From Changpingibacter yushuensis (GTDB lineage: Bacteria > Actinomycetota > Actinomycetes > Actinomycetales > Actinomycetaceae): DNA of 64,000 nt. The notes beneath the pieces were generated by a model. The model ran no database searches and was not told the DNA's origin. It worked only from the letters and a program-made list of their open reading frames with translations. Below are positions 1 through 9,249 of the stretch, piece by piece. Both the position numbers and the translations under genes were made by a program. Position 1 is the stretch's first letter, and every line of letters starts with the position of its first letter. Location of the stretch: assembly GCF_014041995.1 (NCBI RefSeq), contig NZ_CP059492.1, positions 2,108,001 through 2,172,000 of the forward strand. Reading direction: 5' to 3'.

Positions 1-585
1 CGCTTCGGCCTCACGTGCATGCAGCGGTGCGTGAGACTCAAGCAGAAGAAGCATCGCCAGTTCAGCGCCTTCACGTTGGATGCGCTGAGCGAGGGTCTGG
101 CCCGCTGTGGCATCGAACCCAACTCCAGGTGCGCCCCAGTCCTCAGTTGCGGCATACACAGCAGTCGTGGGCACCACGGCATGCAGGTACACCATGAGCG
201 GGCGCATGGAATGCTCGATGATGAGACTGTGGCGGGGCGATCCGCCGGTCGCGCCAAGCGCGACCGGCTTTGACCGCAGCACGTCCTCAGGCAGAACGTC
301 AAAGAAGCTGATGAACAGACCCGAGGGAAGGGCATTGTAGATCGGTGTGACAGCCACGATGGCGTCGGCCTGCTCCACCTTGGTGAAGAGCTCCTCAAGA
401 TGCGGACTTGGGAATCCAGTTACCATTGCATCGGCGATGTCACGGGCATATGGCCGCAGGCTCACAACTTCGGTGGCCGCTCCACCCATCGCTTCCGCTG
501 CCGCCCGCGCAATCTCCGTTGCAAGGTGCACGGAGGCCGAACCATCTGACATTCCGCCTGTAACTGCCAATACCTTCATCGTCAT
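1..585 (-). CDS. NADPH-dependent FMN reductase (CE1759-type), 3' end cut by window
   Basis: Reading leftward from 585 the frame stays open for 195 codons to the window edge. It begins MTMKVLAVTGGMSDGSASVH, the beta-alpha start of a flavodoxin-like fold, and continues with a region resembling FMN reductases (ADAIVAVTPIYNALPSGL, then GATGGSPRHSL). Such reductases supply reduced FMN to a two-component monooxygenase. The start at 585 follows an AGAGGG ribosome site; ATG at 579 is the alternative. The stop of the luciferase-like gene lies only 21 bp upstream, so the two form an operon, and the pairing matches the Corynebacterium CE1758/CE1759 gene pair. Substrate unknown. The C-terminus is outside the window. 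Confidence 0.85.
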   Translation of the reverse strand, partial: MTMKVLAVTGGMSDGSASVHLATEIARAAAEAMGGAATEVVSLRPYARDIADAMVTGFPSPHLEELFTKVEQADAIVAVTPIYNALPSGLFISFFDVLPEDVLRSKPVALGATGGSPRHSLIIEHSMRPLMVYLHAVVPTTAVYAATEDWGAPGVGFDATAGQTLAQRIQREGAELAMLLLLESHAPLHAREAEA

Positions 586-606
586 GAGTCCCTCTCAAAT
601 AGACCA

Positions 607-1845
607 TCAGTGCAGGCCGCGGGCCCGCTTGATGAGATCGTCAACTCCAGCAACAGCAGCTGCATCTGAATCCGCCTGAGCGTAGAAGCTTGCTCCTGTC
701 ACGTCATCCACTGCGCCAGCCGGCACATGTTCCTTTGTGCTTTGGGTGGCGGCGTATTCCTCCATTGATTGCCCAGCGCGCGCAGCTGCCACACGTGGGT
801 GCACTGGAGCCTCGGGCGTGCCCGGCTTTCGCATGGCTTCGAACTCGCGCTTGAGCACAGGCAAGACCTCCGCGCCGAACAGGTCGAGTTGGTTGAGCAC
901 CGTCTTCAGAGGCAAACCTGCGTGATCAATGAGGAACAACTGACGCTGGTAGTCACCCACCATTTCGCGGAATCCCAGAGTGCGGTCAATGACCTGCTGC
1001 GGCGAACCAACAGTCAATGGGGTCTCTGTTGAGAACTCCTCCAGTGACGGTCCATGCCCGTACACGGGGGCGACGTCGAAGTAGGGCCGGAACTCCCGCA
1101 CGGCCTGTTGAGAATCCTTCGCCAGATAGAACTGACCACCCAGTCCAACGATCGCATCCTCAGGGCGCCCGTGACCGTAGTGCGCGAAACGCTGGCGGTA
1201 CAACGCCACCATACGTTTGGTGTGCGATGCGGGCCAGAAAATGTTGTTGTGGAAGAAGCCATCGCCATAGTAGGCGGCTTGTTCCGCTATCTCTGGAGAT
1301 CGGATGGAGCCGTGCCACACGAACGGTGCGACGCCGTCGAGCGGGCGCGGAGTGGAGGTAAAACCACGAAGCGGCGTGCGGAACCGGCCCTCCCAATCCA
1401 CCACCTCTTCATCCCACAGCTGACGTAGAAGTTGATAATTCTCCACCGCCATGGGGATTCCCTGACGAATGTCTTTTCCGAACCACGGATAGACAGGGCC
1501 AGTGTTGCCACGCCCCATCATGAGGTCCATGCGCCCGTTCAACAGGTTCTGCAACATCGCGTAGTCTTCGGCAATCTTCACCGGATCATTGGTGGTGATC
1601 AGCGTGGTAGATGTTGAAAGCAGAATGCGTTCGGTTTGCGCACCGATGTATGCGAGCGTGGTGGTCGGAGACGAGGAAAAGAAGGGTGGATTGTGATGCT
1701 CGCCCAGCGCAAACACGTCCAAGCCGATTTCCTCAGCATGCTTCGCAATAGCGACGACGGCGTCGATCCTCTCCTTCTCGTTGGGGAGATGACCAGTTGT
1801 TGGGTCCTCGGTGACGTCCGAGACGGTAAAGATTCCGAACTGCAT
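607..1845 (-). CDS. LLM class flavin-dependent oxidoreductase (CE1758-type luciferase-like monooxygenase)
   Basis: The 412-aa protein has the bacterial luciferase TIM-barrel pattern: MQFGIFTVSDV at the start, then LDVFALGEHHNPPFFSSSP, the typical active-site His-rich strand, then GRMDLMMGRGNTGPVYPWFG. The family uses FMNH2 and O2 to oxidise a small organic substrate. Reduced flavin would come from the reductase encoded directly downstream. The ATG at 1845 is preceded by AGGA at suitable spacing. The C-terminal 70 residues are Ala-rich, beyond the barrel. Upstream lies a 25-bp tandem repeat and an inverted repeat that may control the gene. The substrate cannot be read from sequence. Confidence 0.9.
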   Translation of the reverse strand: MQFGIFTVSDVTEDPTTGHLPNEKERIDAVVAIAKHAEEIGLDVFALGEHHNPPFFSSSPTTTLAYIGAQTERILLSTSTTLITTNDPVKIAEDYAMLQNLLNGRMDLMMGRGNTGPVYPWFGKDIRQGIPMAVENYQLLRQLWDEEVVDWEGRFRTPLRGFTSTPRPLDGVAPFVWHGSIRSPEIAEQAAYYGDGFFHNNIFWPASHTKRMVALYRQRFAHYGHGRPEDAIVGLGGQFYLAKDSQQAVREFRPYFDVAPVYGHGPSLEEFSTETPLTVGSPQQVIDRTLGFREMVGDYQRQLFLIDHAGLPLKTVLNQLDLFGAEVLPVLKREFEAMRKPGTPEAPVHPRVAAARAGQSMEEYAATQSTKEHVPAGAVDDVTGASFYAQADSDAAAVAGVDDLIKRARGLH

Positions 1846-1860
1846 GGTTCCGCTTCCTGG

Positions 1861-1930
1861 TTAACGTGGCAATGTGCCACAAGCACTGAGCATGTGAAGT
1901 GCCACAAGCACTGAGCATGTGAAGTGCCAC
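1861..1930. repeat. 25-bp tandem repeat with inverted repeat upstream of the flavin operon
   Basis: Two identical 25-bp units (1874-1898 and 1899-1923) start GTGCCACAAGCACTGAG; a third partial copy begins at 1924. The first unit is also half of an inverted repeat, GTGGCA-ATG-TGCCAC (1866-1880). The array fills the 125 bp between the VOC gene and the luciferase-like gene, where the operon promoter should be. It could be an operator array, or a simple duplication. Confidence 0.7.
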
Positions 1931-1970
1931 ATGGGTTTTGACAAGTTGAGTTGTAGTTGTGGAGTTGGCG

Positions 1971-2852
1971 TTACACCGCGAGTCGGACCGTATTCCCCCA
2001 TGGGTCATTGGTTTCTACGCTTGTTCCATCATTGCGTACAGCGAACCCGGCAGTCACTAGGCGATCTGCCGCAGCGCCGAGCGCCTGGTCATCTGGGACT
2101 GTCACGTCCACCCGCCCAAGGCCGAGGCTCGGAGCCCGAAAACCAGCCCCAGCACTACCCCACGTGTTCATAGCCATATGGTGGTGGTAACCGCCAGCCG
2201 AAACGAAGAGAGCGGAGTTGCCCATTCGTGACGTCTGTTCAAATCCGAGCGTTTCAACGTAGAACCTGTGGGCTGAGGCCACGTCACCCACTTGGAGGTG
2301 CACATGCCCCAAGCTCAGATCGTTGCCGCCTTCGCGCAGCATGATGCCAGCACCTGGCATGTGATCGTTGACGAAGGCATTTGGATCGATGTACTCGGTG
2401 GTCATGTAGACACCACGTGAGTCCCATTTCCATGTGTCCCGGGGGCGATCCACATACAGCTCCACGCCGTTACCTTCTGGATCATCTAGGTAGAAAGCTT
2501 GAGATACCGCATGATCCCCGCTACCAGTGAACAACTCAGGAACCTTCTGAGCAATGCGAATAACGGCTGCTGCCAGTTCACGAGGATTCTCGAACACAAT
2601 CGCAGTGTGGAAGAGCCCTGCCGAACCTTCCGGGCGCAGAGGAAGGGACGGATCCTCTTGAAGGACTACAACCGTTGTGCCACCCGTGAGCGATCCGGGC
2701 TGCTGGCGGCCCAGTTCAACACGGCCGTTTCCTTCGCTCAAGACATCAAGGCCAACGACCTCGTGATAGAAGCTGGACATAGCCGCGAGATTGCGAACAT
2801 CCAGTTCCACGAGTCCCATCCGGGTGGCCGCCGGCAACAGATCCTGGTTCAC
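1971..2852 (-). CDS. VOC family protein, two-domain extradiol-dioxygenase-like (CatE type)
   Basis: About 293 aa with two vicinal-oxygen-chelate domains. The first starts MGLVELDVRNLAAMSSFYHEVVGLDVL and ends near GNGVELYVDRPRDTWKWDS; the second starts near LSLGHVHLQVGDVASAHRFYVETLGF and contains FVSAGGYHHHMAMNTW. His and Glu residues at the usual metal-ligand places (HTAIVF, GVELY, GHVHL) suggest an active metalloenzyme such as a ring-cleaving dioxygenase or glyoxalase relative. I chose GTG at 2852 because GGAGG lies 5 nt before it; GTG at 2864 and ATG at 2816 are alternatives. It lies upstream of the luciferase/FMN reductase pair on the same strand, which suggests a shared oxidative pathway. 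Confidence 0.82.
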   Translation of the reverse strand: MNQDLLPAATRMGLVELDVRNLAAMSSFYHEVVGLDVLSEGNGRVELGRQQPGSLTGGTTVVVLQEDPSLPLRPEGSAGLFHTAIVFENPRELAAAVIRIAQKVPELFTGSGDHAVSQAFYLDDPEGNGVELYVDRPRDTWKWDSRGVYMTTEYIDPNAFVNDHMPGAGIMLREGGNDLSLGHVHLQVGDVASAHRFYVETLGFEQTSRMGNSALFVSAGGYHHHMAMNTWGSAGAGFRAPSLGLGRVDVTVPDDQALGAAADRLVTAGFAVRNDGTSVETNDPWGNTVRLAV

Positions 2853-3009
2853 TGCATCCTCCACTGTTCTAGGGCGGTAGTACTGCGTACCACCATTTAG
2901 TTCAAGGTTTAACTATTTAGCTCAACACTACACGCATGGCATATATTCCACAGGCCATTGGGGCATGGGACACATCTGGGACAAGAAGGTAGGTGCTGCA
3001 CACGCAGAT

Positions 3010-3046
3010 AAGGGAAGGCTGGCACGCATCGTGCCAGCCTTCCCTT
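3010..3046 (-). terminator. strong hairpin downstream of ABC exporter operon
   Basis: A perfect 16-bp stem (3010-3025 with 3031-3046) closes a 5-nt loop. It lies about 110 bp past the stop of the exporter gene at 3157. No clear U-tract follows on the minus strand, so it may act as a transcript-stabilising or weak terminator hairpin. Confidence 0.7.
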
Positions 3047-3156
3047 AGTACTCGAGTTCCGCACCTAAGGCACGGACTACCGGCCCAGCTTCCGTGCCAA
3101 CCAGGCACCCCGAACTAGAACGGAGGCCACGGCGGCCTCATCACTCGATCGTGCCC

Positions 3157-5139
3157 TTACTCAACTACATCGAACTGCGAGTTGTAGAGGTCTGCATAGA
3201 AGCCCGCTTGAGCCAACAGTTCCTCATGCTTGCCAAGCTCCACAATGTCGCCATCCTTCATCACGAAGATGATGTCTGCGTTGCGAATTGTCGAAAGTCG
3301 GTGCGCAATTACAAAGGATGTGCGCCCTTCCGTCAAGGTATCGATGGCATCTTGAATGATCTTTTCGGTGCGTGTATCGATGGAAGAGGTCGCCTCGTCG
3401 AGGATGAGCAGCGGATTATCCGCAATCATCGCCCGAGCGATAGTGACAAGCTGCTTCTGGCCAGCGGAGAGCGAGTTCTCCTCGCCCATCACCGTATCTA
3501 GTCCGTGCGGCAACTGCTTCACCAGTTCGGTCAATCCAACTTCCTCAACGACTTCCTTCAGGTGTTCATCGCTCACGTCCGGCGTGCGGTACACAAGGTT
3601 CTCGCGCAGAGTCCCGTTGAAGAGCCACGTATCCTGCAAGACCATTGAGAACAACGAATCCACATCTTCGCGCTTGAGGTCTGACGTGGAAACCTCGTCA
3701 ATGAAAATGTCGCCTGAATCCACGTCGTAGAAACGCATCAGAAGATTGACAAGGGTTGTCTTTCCAGCGCCGGTTGGGCCGACTATGGCGACCTTCTGCC
3801 CTGGATACACATCTGCAGAGAATCCGTGGATGATCTCCTTACCCGGCACATAGCTGAAATGAACGTCTTCGAAACGTACGTGGCCACGCACCTCATGCTC
3901 ATGATCTGGCTTGTCTGACTCATCAGGCATTTCGTCCTCGTCAAGCAATTCAAAGACGCGAGTTCCTGCAGCAGAGGCGCTCTGGAACGAAGTAGCCGCC
4001 TGCGCGATGTTTGCCAACGGCTGCGTGAACAGGCGAATGTACATCATGAAGGAGACGATCACGCCGATCGAGATCGTGTCATTGATGACCAAGACTGCGC
4101 CGACCACGCACACCACCACGTAGCCTAGGTTGCCCACGAACTGCATGATTGGCATCATCATGCCGCCCAAGAAATCGGCGCGCCAAGTGCTCTGATAGAG
4201 CTTGTCGTTGCGACGCTTGAACTCATCCTTCACAACGGGTTCAGCGTTGAAGGCACGCACTACTACGTGGCCCGCGAGCGTCTCTTCGATATGACCATTG
4301 AGCGCACCGAGTTCACGCTGGCGACGCTCGAAGAACTGCTGACTGGTCGTCATGACAATAAGGGTCAGCGCAAAGCCCACGACTGCTGCTGCGATTCCAG
4401 AGAGCGCCATGCGCCATTCCGTCGCAAACATCATGATGGCTGAACCAAGGATGGAGACCACGCCAGTGATAATCGTGCTCACCGAACTGTTCAAAGTCTG
4501 CGAAAGCGTATCCACATCGTTCGTTACTCGCGAGAGAGTATCGCCGTGGCTCGTTCGGTCGAAGTACGAAAGAGGCATGCGATCAATCTTCGTGTTGATT
4601 GCCGTACGCAGGTTCTGTGAGGTGCGCTGGGTGGCCGTCACCATGAGGCGGGCTTGAACGTAGGTGAAGACGAAGCTCCCTACCAGCACAGATACAGTGA
4701 TGATCACCAAACGCCGGATCTCATCCATATCGATGGATGAGGCCAACCCTGCGCTTATCGTGTTGGTGATGTCCTGGAGGTAGTGCGGCGTGATGACGCT
4801 GAGCACCGAACCCACCACGGCCAGAACCACAGCCAGAATCATGTGCGGCCAGTAATCGCGCGCAAATACAAGCATCTTGCTCAGCGTGGGGCCGATATTC
4901 GAGACGGCCTTACCGCTCAGCTTCCCTCCGCTAGAACCTCGCCCGCCCGGGCCGTGCCCACCAGACCCGGGACCTCTGCCCGGCCCATGGCCGCCGCCAG
5001 CGTTGCCACTGGACTCCAGTTGCTTCTGCCGAACCTCTTCAGCAGCTCGCTGCCCGGCAGCAGCACTTGCTATTTCATTCTCGAGTTCGATCTGCTCTGG
5101 AGTCTTGACGTCGGAAGCACTTGCTGCAGAGGTACTCAT
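3157..5139 (-). CDS. ABC exporter half-transporter, catalytically competent subunit (permease + ATPase)
   Basis: 660 aa. Residues 1-90 form a cytosolic extension with a Gly/Pro-rich stretch (about 48-73); 95-400 hold six membrane helices of a type IV exporter; 420-660 are the ATPase. Walker A is GPTGAGKT (454-461), the signature is LSAGQ (557-561) instead of LSGGQ, Walker B is LLILDE with the catalytic Glu582, and the switch His is H613. It pairs with the upstream 582-aa subunit, whose stop overlaps this start (ATGA), after a GAGGAGGAA ribosome site. In the heterodimer this Walker A/B set plus the partner's YSGGQ would make the active ATP site. Substrate unknown; drugs or peptides are typical for the family. 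Confidence 0.93.
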   Translation of the reverse strand: MSTSAASASDVKTPEQIELENEIASAAAGQRAAEEVRQKQLESSGNAGGGHGPGRGPGSGGHGPGGRGSSGGKLSGKAVSNIGPTLSKMLVFARDYWPHMILAVVLAVVGSVLSVITPHYLQDITNTISAGLASSIDMDEIRRLVIITVSVLVGSFVFTYVQARLMVTATQRTSQNLRTAINTKIDRMPLSYFDRTSHGDTLSRVTNDVDTLSQTLNSSVSTIITGVVSILGSAIMMFATEWRMALSGIAAAVVGFALTLIVMTTSQQFFERRQRELGALNGHIEETLAGHVVVRAFNAEPVVKDEFKRRNDKLYQSTWRADFLGGMMMPIMQFVGNLGYVVVCVVGAVLVINDTISIGVIVSFMMYIRLFTQPLANIAQAATSFQSASAAGTRVFELLDEDEMPDESDKPDHEHEVRGHVRFEDVHFSYVPGKEIIHGFSADVYPGQKVAIVGPTGAGKTTLVNLLMRFYDVDSGDIFIDEVSTSDLKREDVDSLFSMVLQDTWLFNGTLRENLVYRTPDVSDEHLKEVVEEVGLTELVKQLPHGLDTVMGEENSLSAGQKQLVTIARAMIADNPLLILDEATSSIDTRTEKIIQDAIDTLTEGRTSFVIAHRLSTIRNADIIFVMKDGDIVELGKHEELLAQAGFYADLYNSQFDVVE

Positions 5140-6884
5140 GCCAGTTCCTCCTCACTGAGTTGAGATAATGCAATCTCGCGATACACCGCGTTGTTATCCA
5201 TGAGTTCTTGGTGGGTACCAGATCCGACTACCCGTCCCTTGTCGACGACGAGGATACGATCAGCATTGCGAACCGTTCCAATTCGTTGCGCCACGATAAT
5301 GACGGTGGCCTCGCTGGCTTCGGTGCGAAGTGCATCGCGCACGTCGCGGTCCGTTCGGTAGTCCAATGCAGAGAAGGAATCGTCAAAAATCATGATCTCC
5401 GATTGACGTGCCACCGCACGTGCTATGGAAAGCCGCTGCTTCTGACCACCGGAGTAATTGGTGCCGCCTTGGGAGACGTGAGCGCCATATCCCTCATCTT
5501 TCTGAGAGATGAACTTAGAGGAAGCGGAAATGCGCGCCGCCTGAACGATGTCCGCCGGAGTTATCTCCGTGGATCCCGTTCCGTAATCAATATTGGAGGC
5601 GACAGTTCCCGAGAACAACGTGGCCTTCTGGGGAACGTATGCGATGCGGTTGCGGAGTTGACGCTGGTTCCATTCACGTACATCAACACCATCGACCAAG
5701 ATCTCTCCTCCGCGAACATCGAAGAAGCGCGGGATGAGGTTGACGATCGAAGACTTTCCCGATCCAGTTGCACCAATAAGCGCGACCGTCTCACCAGGAT
5801 GTGCAGTGAACGATACGTCGTGGATGGCGTCGTCGTCGGCATCTGGATAACGGAAATCGACGTTACGGAACTCTACGAGCCCACGCTCGCCAGATTGCGT
5901 GACCGGCCCATCTTTGATGGAGATGTCTGTACGCAACACTTCGCTAATACGACGGTAAGAAACGCGTGCGCGCGGGAAGAAGATGAACACTACCGCGAGC
6001 ATCATGAACGCACCAATGACTTGCATTGCGTAGGAAGAGAACACAATCATCTGCGAGAACAGCAGCATGCGTTCTTCTGGAGCACCTGCATCGTTGATCA
6101 TGTGCGCACCCAGTGCGTAGATCGCAATAGTCAATCCTGACATGATTGAGGTGAGCGCTGGCATGAGGAACGCCATCGTCGCGTTGACATACATCGACGT
6201 TCCAGTGAGTTCGTCGTTTGTATGCTCAAATCGCTTCGCGTGGAACCCTTGCGCGCTATATGCGCGGATAACCCTCAAGCCGTCAAGGTGTTCGCGGGTG
6301 ACCCGGTTGAGGTCGTCGGTGATGCGCTGCATACGCATCATCTTGGGCATCACAAGACTCATGATGACAACGAGGAACAGCATAACGATGACTACCGTGA
6401 TGGCCGTTGCGATCGTCCACGTGGTGTTCTTGTCAGCGATCTTGGTCATGGCCCACACGGCCAGAATCGGTGACTTAATCGCCATCTGCAGACCCATGAC
6501 CACGAACATCTGAATCTGAGTGACGTCGTTGGTGGAGCGGGTGATGAGGCTCGAAAGCGAGAACCGATTGGATTCTGCCATTGAGAAGTCCATGGTCTGG
6601 TCGAACACTGCACCACGCAGGTTCTTCGCCAGAGTTGCACCGATCATCGCGGTGCAGAAGCCGGTCACGATAGCGGCGCACATTGAGCCGAGCGCGCATA
6701 GCAACATGTATCCACCCTGCTGAAGCACGTCACTCATTTCGGAGTTCGGCGTGACGATCAAGGTGGTGATGTCCTGCATGTAATCAGGCAACTTGAGGTC
6801 GAGGTAGACCTGCGTCACGATCGCGCACAACGCGATCACGGCCAAACCCCACTCCCTCTTACCTATATACGTAAAAATCTTCAT
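5136..6884 (-). CDS. ABC exporter half-transporter, degenerate-site subunit (permease + ATPase)
   Basis: 582 aa with six membrane helices (about 15-300) and a C-terminal ATPase. Walker A is GATGSGKS (371-378) and the signature is the canonical YSGGQ (477-481). Walker B reads IMIFDD, so the catalytic Glu is Asp502, and the switch His is Gln533 (VAQRIG). These changes, with the partner's LSAGQ, build one complete degenerate ATP site, the hallmark of heterodimeric exporters such as TM287/288 and BmrCD. ATG at 6884 has AAGGA 8 nt upstream. It is first in a two-gene operon, divergent from a TetR regulator that probably controls it. Confidence 0.93.
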   Translation of the reverse strand: MKIFTYIGKREWGLAVIALCAIVTQVYLDLKLPDYMQDITTLIVTPNSEMSDVLQQGGYMLLCALGSMCAAIVTGFCTAMIGATLAKNLRGAVFDQTMDFSMAESNRFSLSSLITRSTNDVTQIQMFVVMGLQMAIKSPILAVWAMTKIADKNTTWTIATAITVVIVMLFLVVIMSLVMPKMMRMQRITDDLNRVTREHLDGLRVIRAYSAQGFHAKRFEHTNDELTGTSMYVNATMAFLMPALTSIMSGLTIAIYALGAHMINDAGAPEERMLLFSQMIVFSSYAMQVIGAFMMLAVVFIFFPRARVSYRRISEVLRTDISIKDGPVTQSGERGLVEFRNVDFRYPDADDDAIHDVSFTAHPGETVALIGATGSGKSSIVNLIPRFFDVRGGEILVDGVDVREWNQRQLRNRIAYVPQKATLFSGTVASNIDYGTGSTEITPADIVQAARISASSKFISQKDEGYGAHVSQGGTNYSGGQKQRLSIARAVARQSEIMIFDDSFSALDYRTDRDVRDALRTEASEATVIIVAQRIGTVRNADRILVVDKGRVVGSGTHQELMDNNAVYREIALSQLSEEELA

Positions 6885-6948
6885 TCGTCCATCCTTGACG
6901 CCCGTGACGTCTGATACAGGTGACTCTTATATACATTTGTTTCAACGA

Positions 6949-6979
6949 GACAGTTGTACCAATAATGTGGCATACTGTC
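6949..6979. promoter_or_regulatory. candidate operator between exporter operon and tetR (distal)
   Basis: GACAGT (6949-6954) is mirrored by ACTGTC (6974-6979) with a 19-nt spacer. It lies 65-95 bp before the exporter start, in the divergent promoter region. The arms are short, so this is weaker than the palindrome at 7009. Confidence 0.3.
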
Positions 6980-7008
6980 AAAGGAACACATCACGAAGTC
7001 GTTCACAC

Positions 7009-7026
7009 AAAGCAGTGCACTGCTTT
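7009..7026. promoter_or_regulatory. perfect 18-bp palindrome, probable TetR operator
   Basis: AAAGCAGTGCACTGCTTT is perfectly self-complementary, lies 18 bp before the TetR start and is in the region shared with the divergent exporter operon. TetR-type repressors commonly bind such 15-20 bp palindromes and autoregulate. Binding itself is inferred. Confidence 0.65.
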
Positions 7027-7044
7027 ACGAGGAGGATGAATCGC

Positions 7045-7758
7045 ATGGCCCGCCAGGCCCGAACAACCGAGAATCTCAAGGATCGCATGGCAGATGCACT
7101 TCTTGAGCTGCTCGCCGAGAAACCATACTCAGAGATCTCGGTAAGCGAAATCACGGATCGGGCGGACGTGGGGCGCGCCACCTACTACAGGCACTTCGCA
7201 TCAAAGAAGGACGTCCTCTTATACAAGTTCGATGTGATCTTCTCCCAGACAGAACACCACGAAGCGCTGCGTCTCCCCTACCAGCGTGCGGACCAAGCCG
7301 CCATCAAAGAACATCTCATTACGCAGTTCAAGAGCTTGTCTGCCTACAAAGACGTTCTGCAGCTCATCTACTCCCGCGATTTGGATTACGTCCTCTTCGT
7401 CTATATGTACAAGGAGACAATAGCGAGGCTCTCTGACAAGACCCTCGTGAGCCGCTACCGCACCGCGCTACACGCCGCAACAACCTTCGCTATCACGGAT
7501 CAGTGGATCACCTCGGGCTTCGAACAGACGCCGGAGGAGATGGTTGACCTCATCATGTACCAGCTCCGGCCTGGGCCGCATCCACCTGAACGCGACAGTG
7601 AGATCCCGTGGAAGGCTAAGCACTGGCATGGTTTTGGCGAAGAAACCTCGGCAGTAGCGGACGGTGAAATGCCTGTCACAGAAACGGCCTACTGCACACA
7701 GCCCGACGCCGTTGGTGATGCCACTCGCAATACCGTTGGGGAGATGAGCTGCAACTAG
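7045..7758 (+). CDS. TetR/AcrR family regulator, likely controls the adjacent ABC exporter
   Basis: 237 aa. The N-terminal domain has the TetR helix-turn-helix: YSEISVSEITDRADVGRATYYRHFASKKDVLLYKF (about residues 24-58). The rest is helical, with a long polar C-terminal tail (after about 185) that looks disordered. ATG at 7045 is preceded by GAGGAGG at 9 nt; ATG at 7036 sits too close to that site. It is divergent from the two-gene exporter operon and has a perfect palindrome just upstream, so local repression relieved by an exported ligand is the simplest reading. Confidence 0.88.
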   Translation: MARQARTTENLKDRMADALLELLAEKPYSEISVSEITDRADVGRATYYRHFASKKDVLLYKFDVIFSQTEHHEALRLPYQRADQAAIKEHLITQFKSLSAYKDVLQLIYSRDLDYVLFVYMYKETIARLSDKTLVSRYRTALHAATTFAITDQWITSGFEQTPEEMVDLIMYQLRPGPHPPERDSEIPWKAKHWHGFGEETSAVADGEMPVTETAYCTQPDAVGDATRNTVGEMSCN

Positions 7759-7789
7759 GGGGTGCACTTCACAGGAAGCACACCCCCTA
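7756..7789. terminator. bidirectional terminator between tetR and fumC
   Basis: TAGGGGGTG (7756-7764) pairs with CACCCCCTA (7781-7789), and an inner CTTC/GAAG stem (7767-7770, 7775-7778) continues it. It lies between two convergent genes and overlaps the tetR stop codon. Confidence 0.75.
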
Positions 7790-7812
7790 CCCAAACAAAT
7801 CTCGCGGATCTA

Positions 7813-9237
7813 CTACTCTTCTTCAGCTGGAGTGGGCTGCGTCATGTGTGCAGGGACCACCCACTTGTCAAACTCGCCGGCTGAGAGAAACTCCAGTTCC
7901 ATCGCAGACTCGCGCAACGAGATGCCCTTCAGGTGAGCATTCTTCGCGATCTTCGAGGCTTTGTCATATCCAATATGGCGATTGAGCGCCGTCACCTGCA
8001 TGAGGTTGATGTCCAGATTGTGCTTGATCTGTGGCAGATTCGGTTCAATTCCTCGGGCGCAGTGCTCTTCGAAACTCACACATGCGTCTCCAATAAGCTC
8101 GATGGACTCAAGTACCGCCCATGCCATCACAGGTTTGAACACATTCAGCTGGAAGTTGCCCTGTGAACCCGCGAACCCAACGGTTGCGTCATTGCCAAAA
8201 ACCTTCACGGCGACCATCGTCATCGCTTCACACTGAGTGGGGTTGACCTTGCCCGGCATGATGGAACTCCCCGGCTCATTCTCCGGAATAAGAAGCTCTC
8301 CGATTCCATTGCGTGGCCCTGAAGCGTACCAGCGAACATCATTCGCGATCTTCATCAAAGCACCGGCAAGTACTCGCAGTGAGCCAGAGACTTGCACCAA
8401 GGCATCGTGCGCTGAAAGCGCGGCGAAAAGGTTCCCAGCTTGCTTGAAACTGAAGCCTGTCTCTTCACTGATATACCGGGCAGCGACCTTTCCAAAATCC
8501 GGATGAGAGTTCAGCCCAGTGCCTACCGCCGTGCCGCCAATTGCCAGTTCGCGAGCGCGCGAATCAGAATACTTGATTCCTTCGATTGCAAAATCGATCT
8601 GGGCAATCCACCCAGAAATCACTTGCCCCAATGTAATTGGAGTGGCGTCTTGCAAGTGGGTCCTGCCAACCATGACCACATCGCCAAACTGCTCGGCTTT
8701 GCGTGCCAGCGTGTCGCGAAGCTTACGGACATCGGGATACAGCTTGAGGTTGAGTTCGTTGACAATCGCAATATGCATCGCAGTTGGGAACGTGTCATTT
8801 GACGACTGACCACGGTTGACGTGATCGTTGGGGTGGACTGGAGACTTCGAGCCCATCACGCCACCTGCGAGTTCGATCGCACGGTTAGAGATGACCTCGT
8901 TGGCGTTCATGTTCGACTGAGTACCTGAGCCGGTTTGGAACACGACGAGCGGGAACTCATCATCCAGAGCACCCGAAATAACCTCGTCACTCGCTTGCTG
9001 TATGAGGTCCGCAATGTCCGCGGGAAGCTCCCCCAACTGTGCATTTGCTTGCGCAGCAGCCTTCTTGAGTATTCCAAGTGCCTGGATCATCGGACGCCCC
9101 CACACGAAGGTGGAGCGGCCGATTTCAAAGTTGTGGAGGCTACGTTCTGTTTGCGCTCCCCAGTAATGTGCAGCGGGAACGTCAATTGTCCCCATCGAAT
9201 CGGACTCGGTCCGCACTGATGAAGTATCACTAACCAT
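7813..9237 (-). CDS. fumC: class II fumarate hydratase
   Basis: 474 aa, the usual length for FumC. It interconverts fumarate and L-malate in the TCA cycle. Characteristic pieces include [37 protein letters not shown] (catalytic His region), [14 protein letters not shown] and the superfamily signature [15 protein letters not shown] near residue 330 with the mobile catalytic Ser. The homotetrameric enzyme is cytosolic. No Shine-Dalgarno is seen before the ATG at 9237, but TAGCCT lies 6 nt upstream (9244-9249), so the transcript is probably leaderless. It stands alone and converges with the TetR gene. Confidence 0.97.
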   Translation of the reverse strand: MVSDTSSVRTESDSMGTIDVPAAHYWGAQTERSLHNFEIGRSTFVWGRPMIQALGILKKAAAQANAQLGELPADIADLIQQASDEVISGALDDEFPLVVFQTGSGTQSNMNANEVISNRAIELAGGVMGSKSPVHPNDHVNRGQSSNDTFPTAMHIAIVNELNLKLYPDVRKLRDTLARKAEQFGDVVMVGRTHLQDATPITLGQVISGWIAQIDFAIEGIKYSDSRARELAIGGTAVGTGLNSHPDFGKVAARYISEETGFSFKQAGNLFAALSAHDALVQVSGSLRVLAGALMKIANDVRWYASGPRNGIGELLIPENEPGSSIMPGKVNPTQCEAMTMVAVKVFGNDATVGFAGSQGNFQLNVFKPVMAWAVLESIELIGDACVSFEEHCARGIEPNLPQIKHNLDINLMQVTALNRHIGYDKASKIAKNAHLKGISLRESAMELEFLSAGEFDKWVVPAHMTQPTPAEEE

Positions 9238-9243
9238 GACCCA

Positions 9244-9249
9244 AGGCTA
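9244..9249 (-). promoter_or_regulatory. -10 box for leaderless fumC transcript
   Basis: On the minus strand TAGCCT is followed by 6 nt and then the ATG. This matches the actinobacterial TANNNT element with transcription starting at the start codon. No ribosome site is present. Confidence 0.5.

Noticed and set aside
5208-6140. 310-codon open frame on the plus strand
   Set aside because: It lies wholly inside the exporter gene on the other strand, has no protein-like pattern and no ribosome site.
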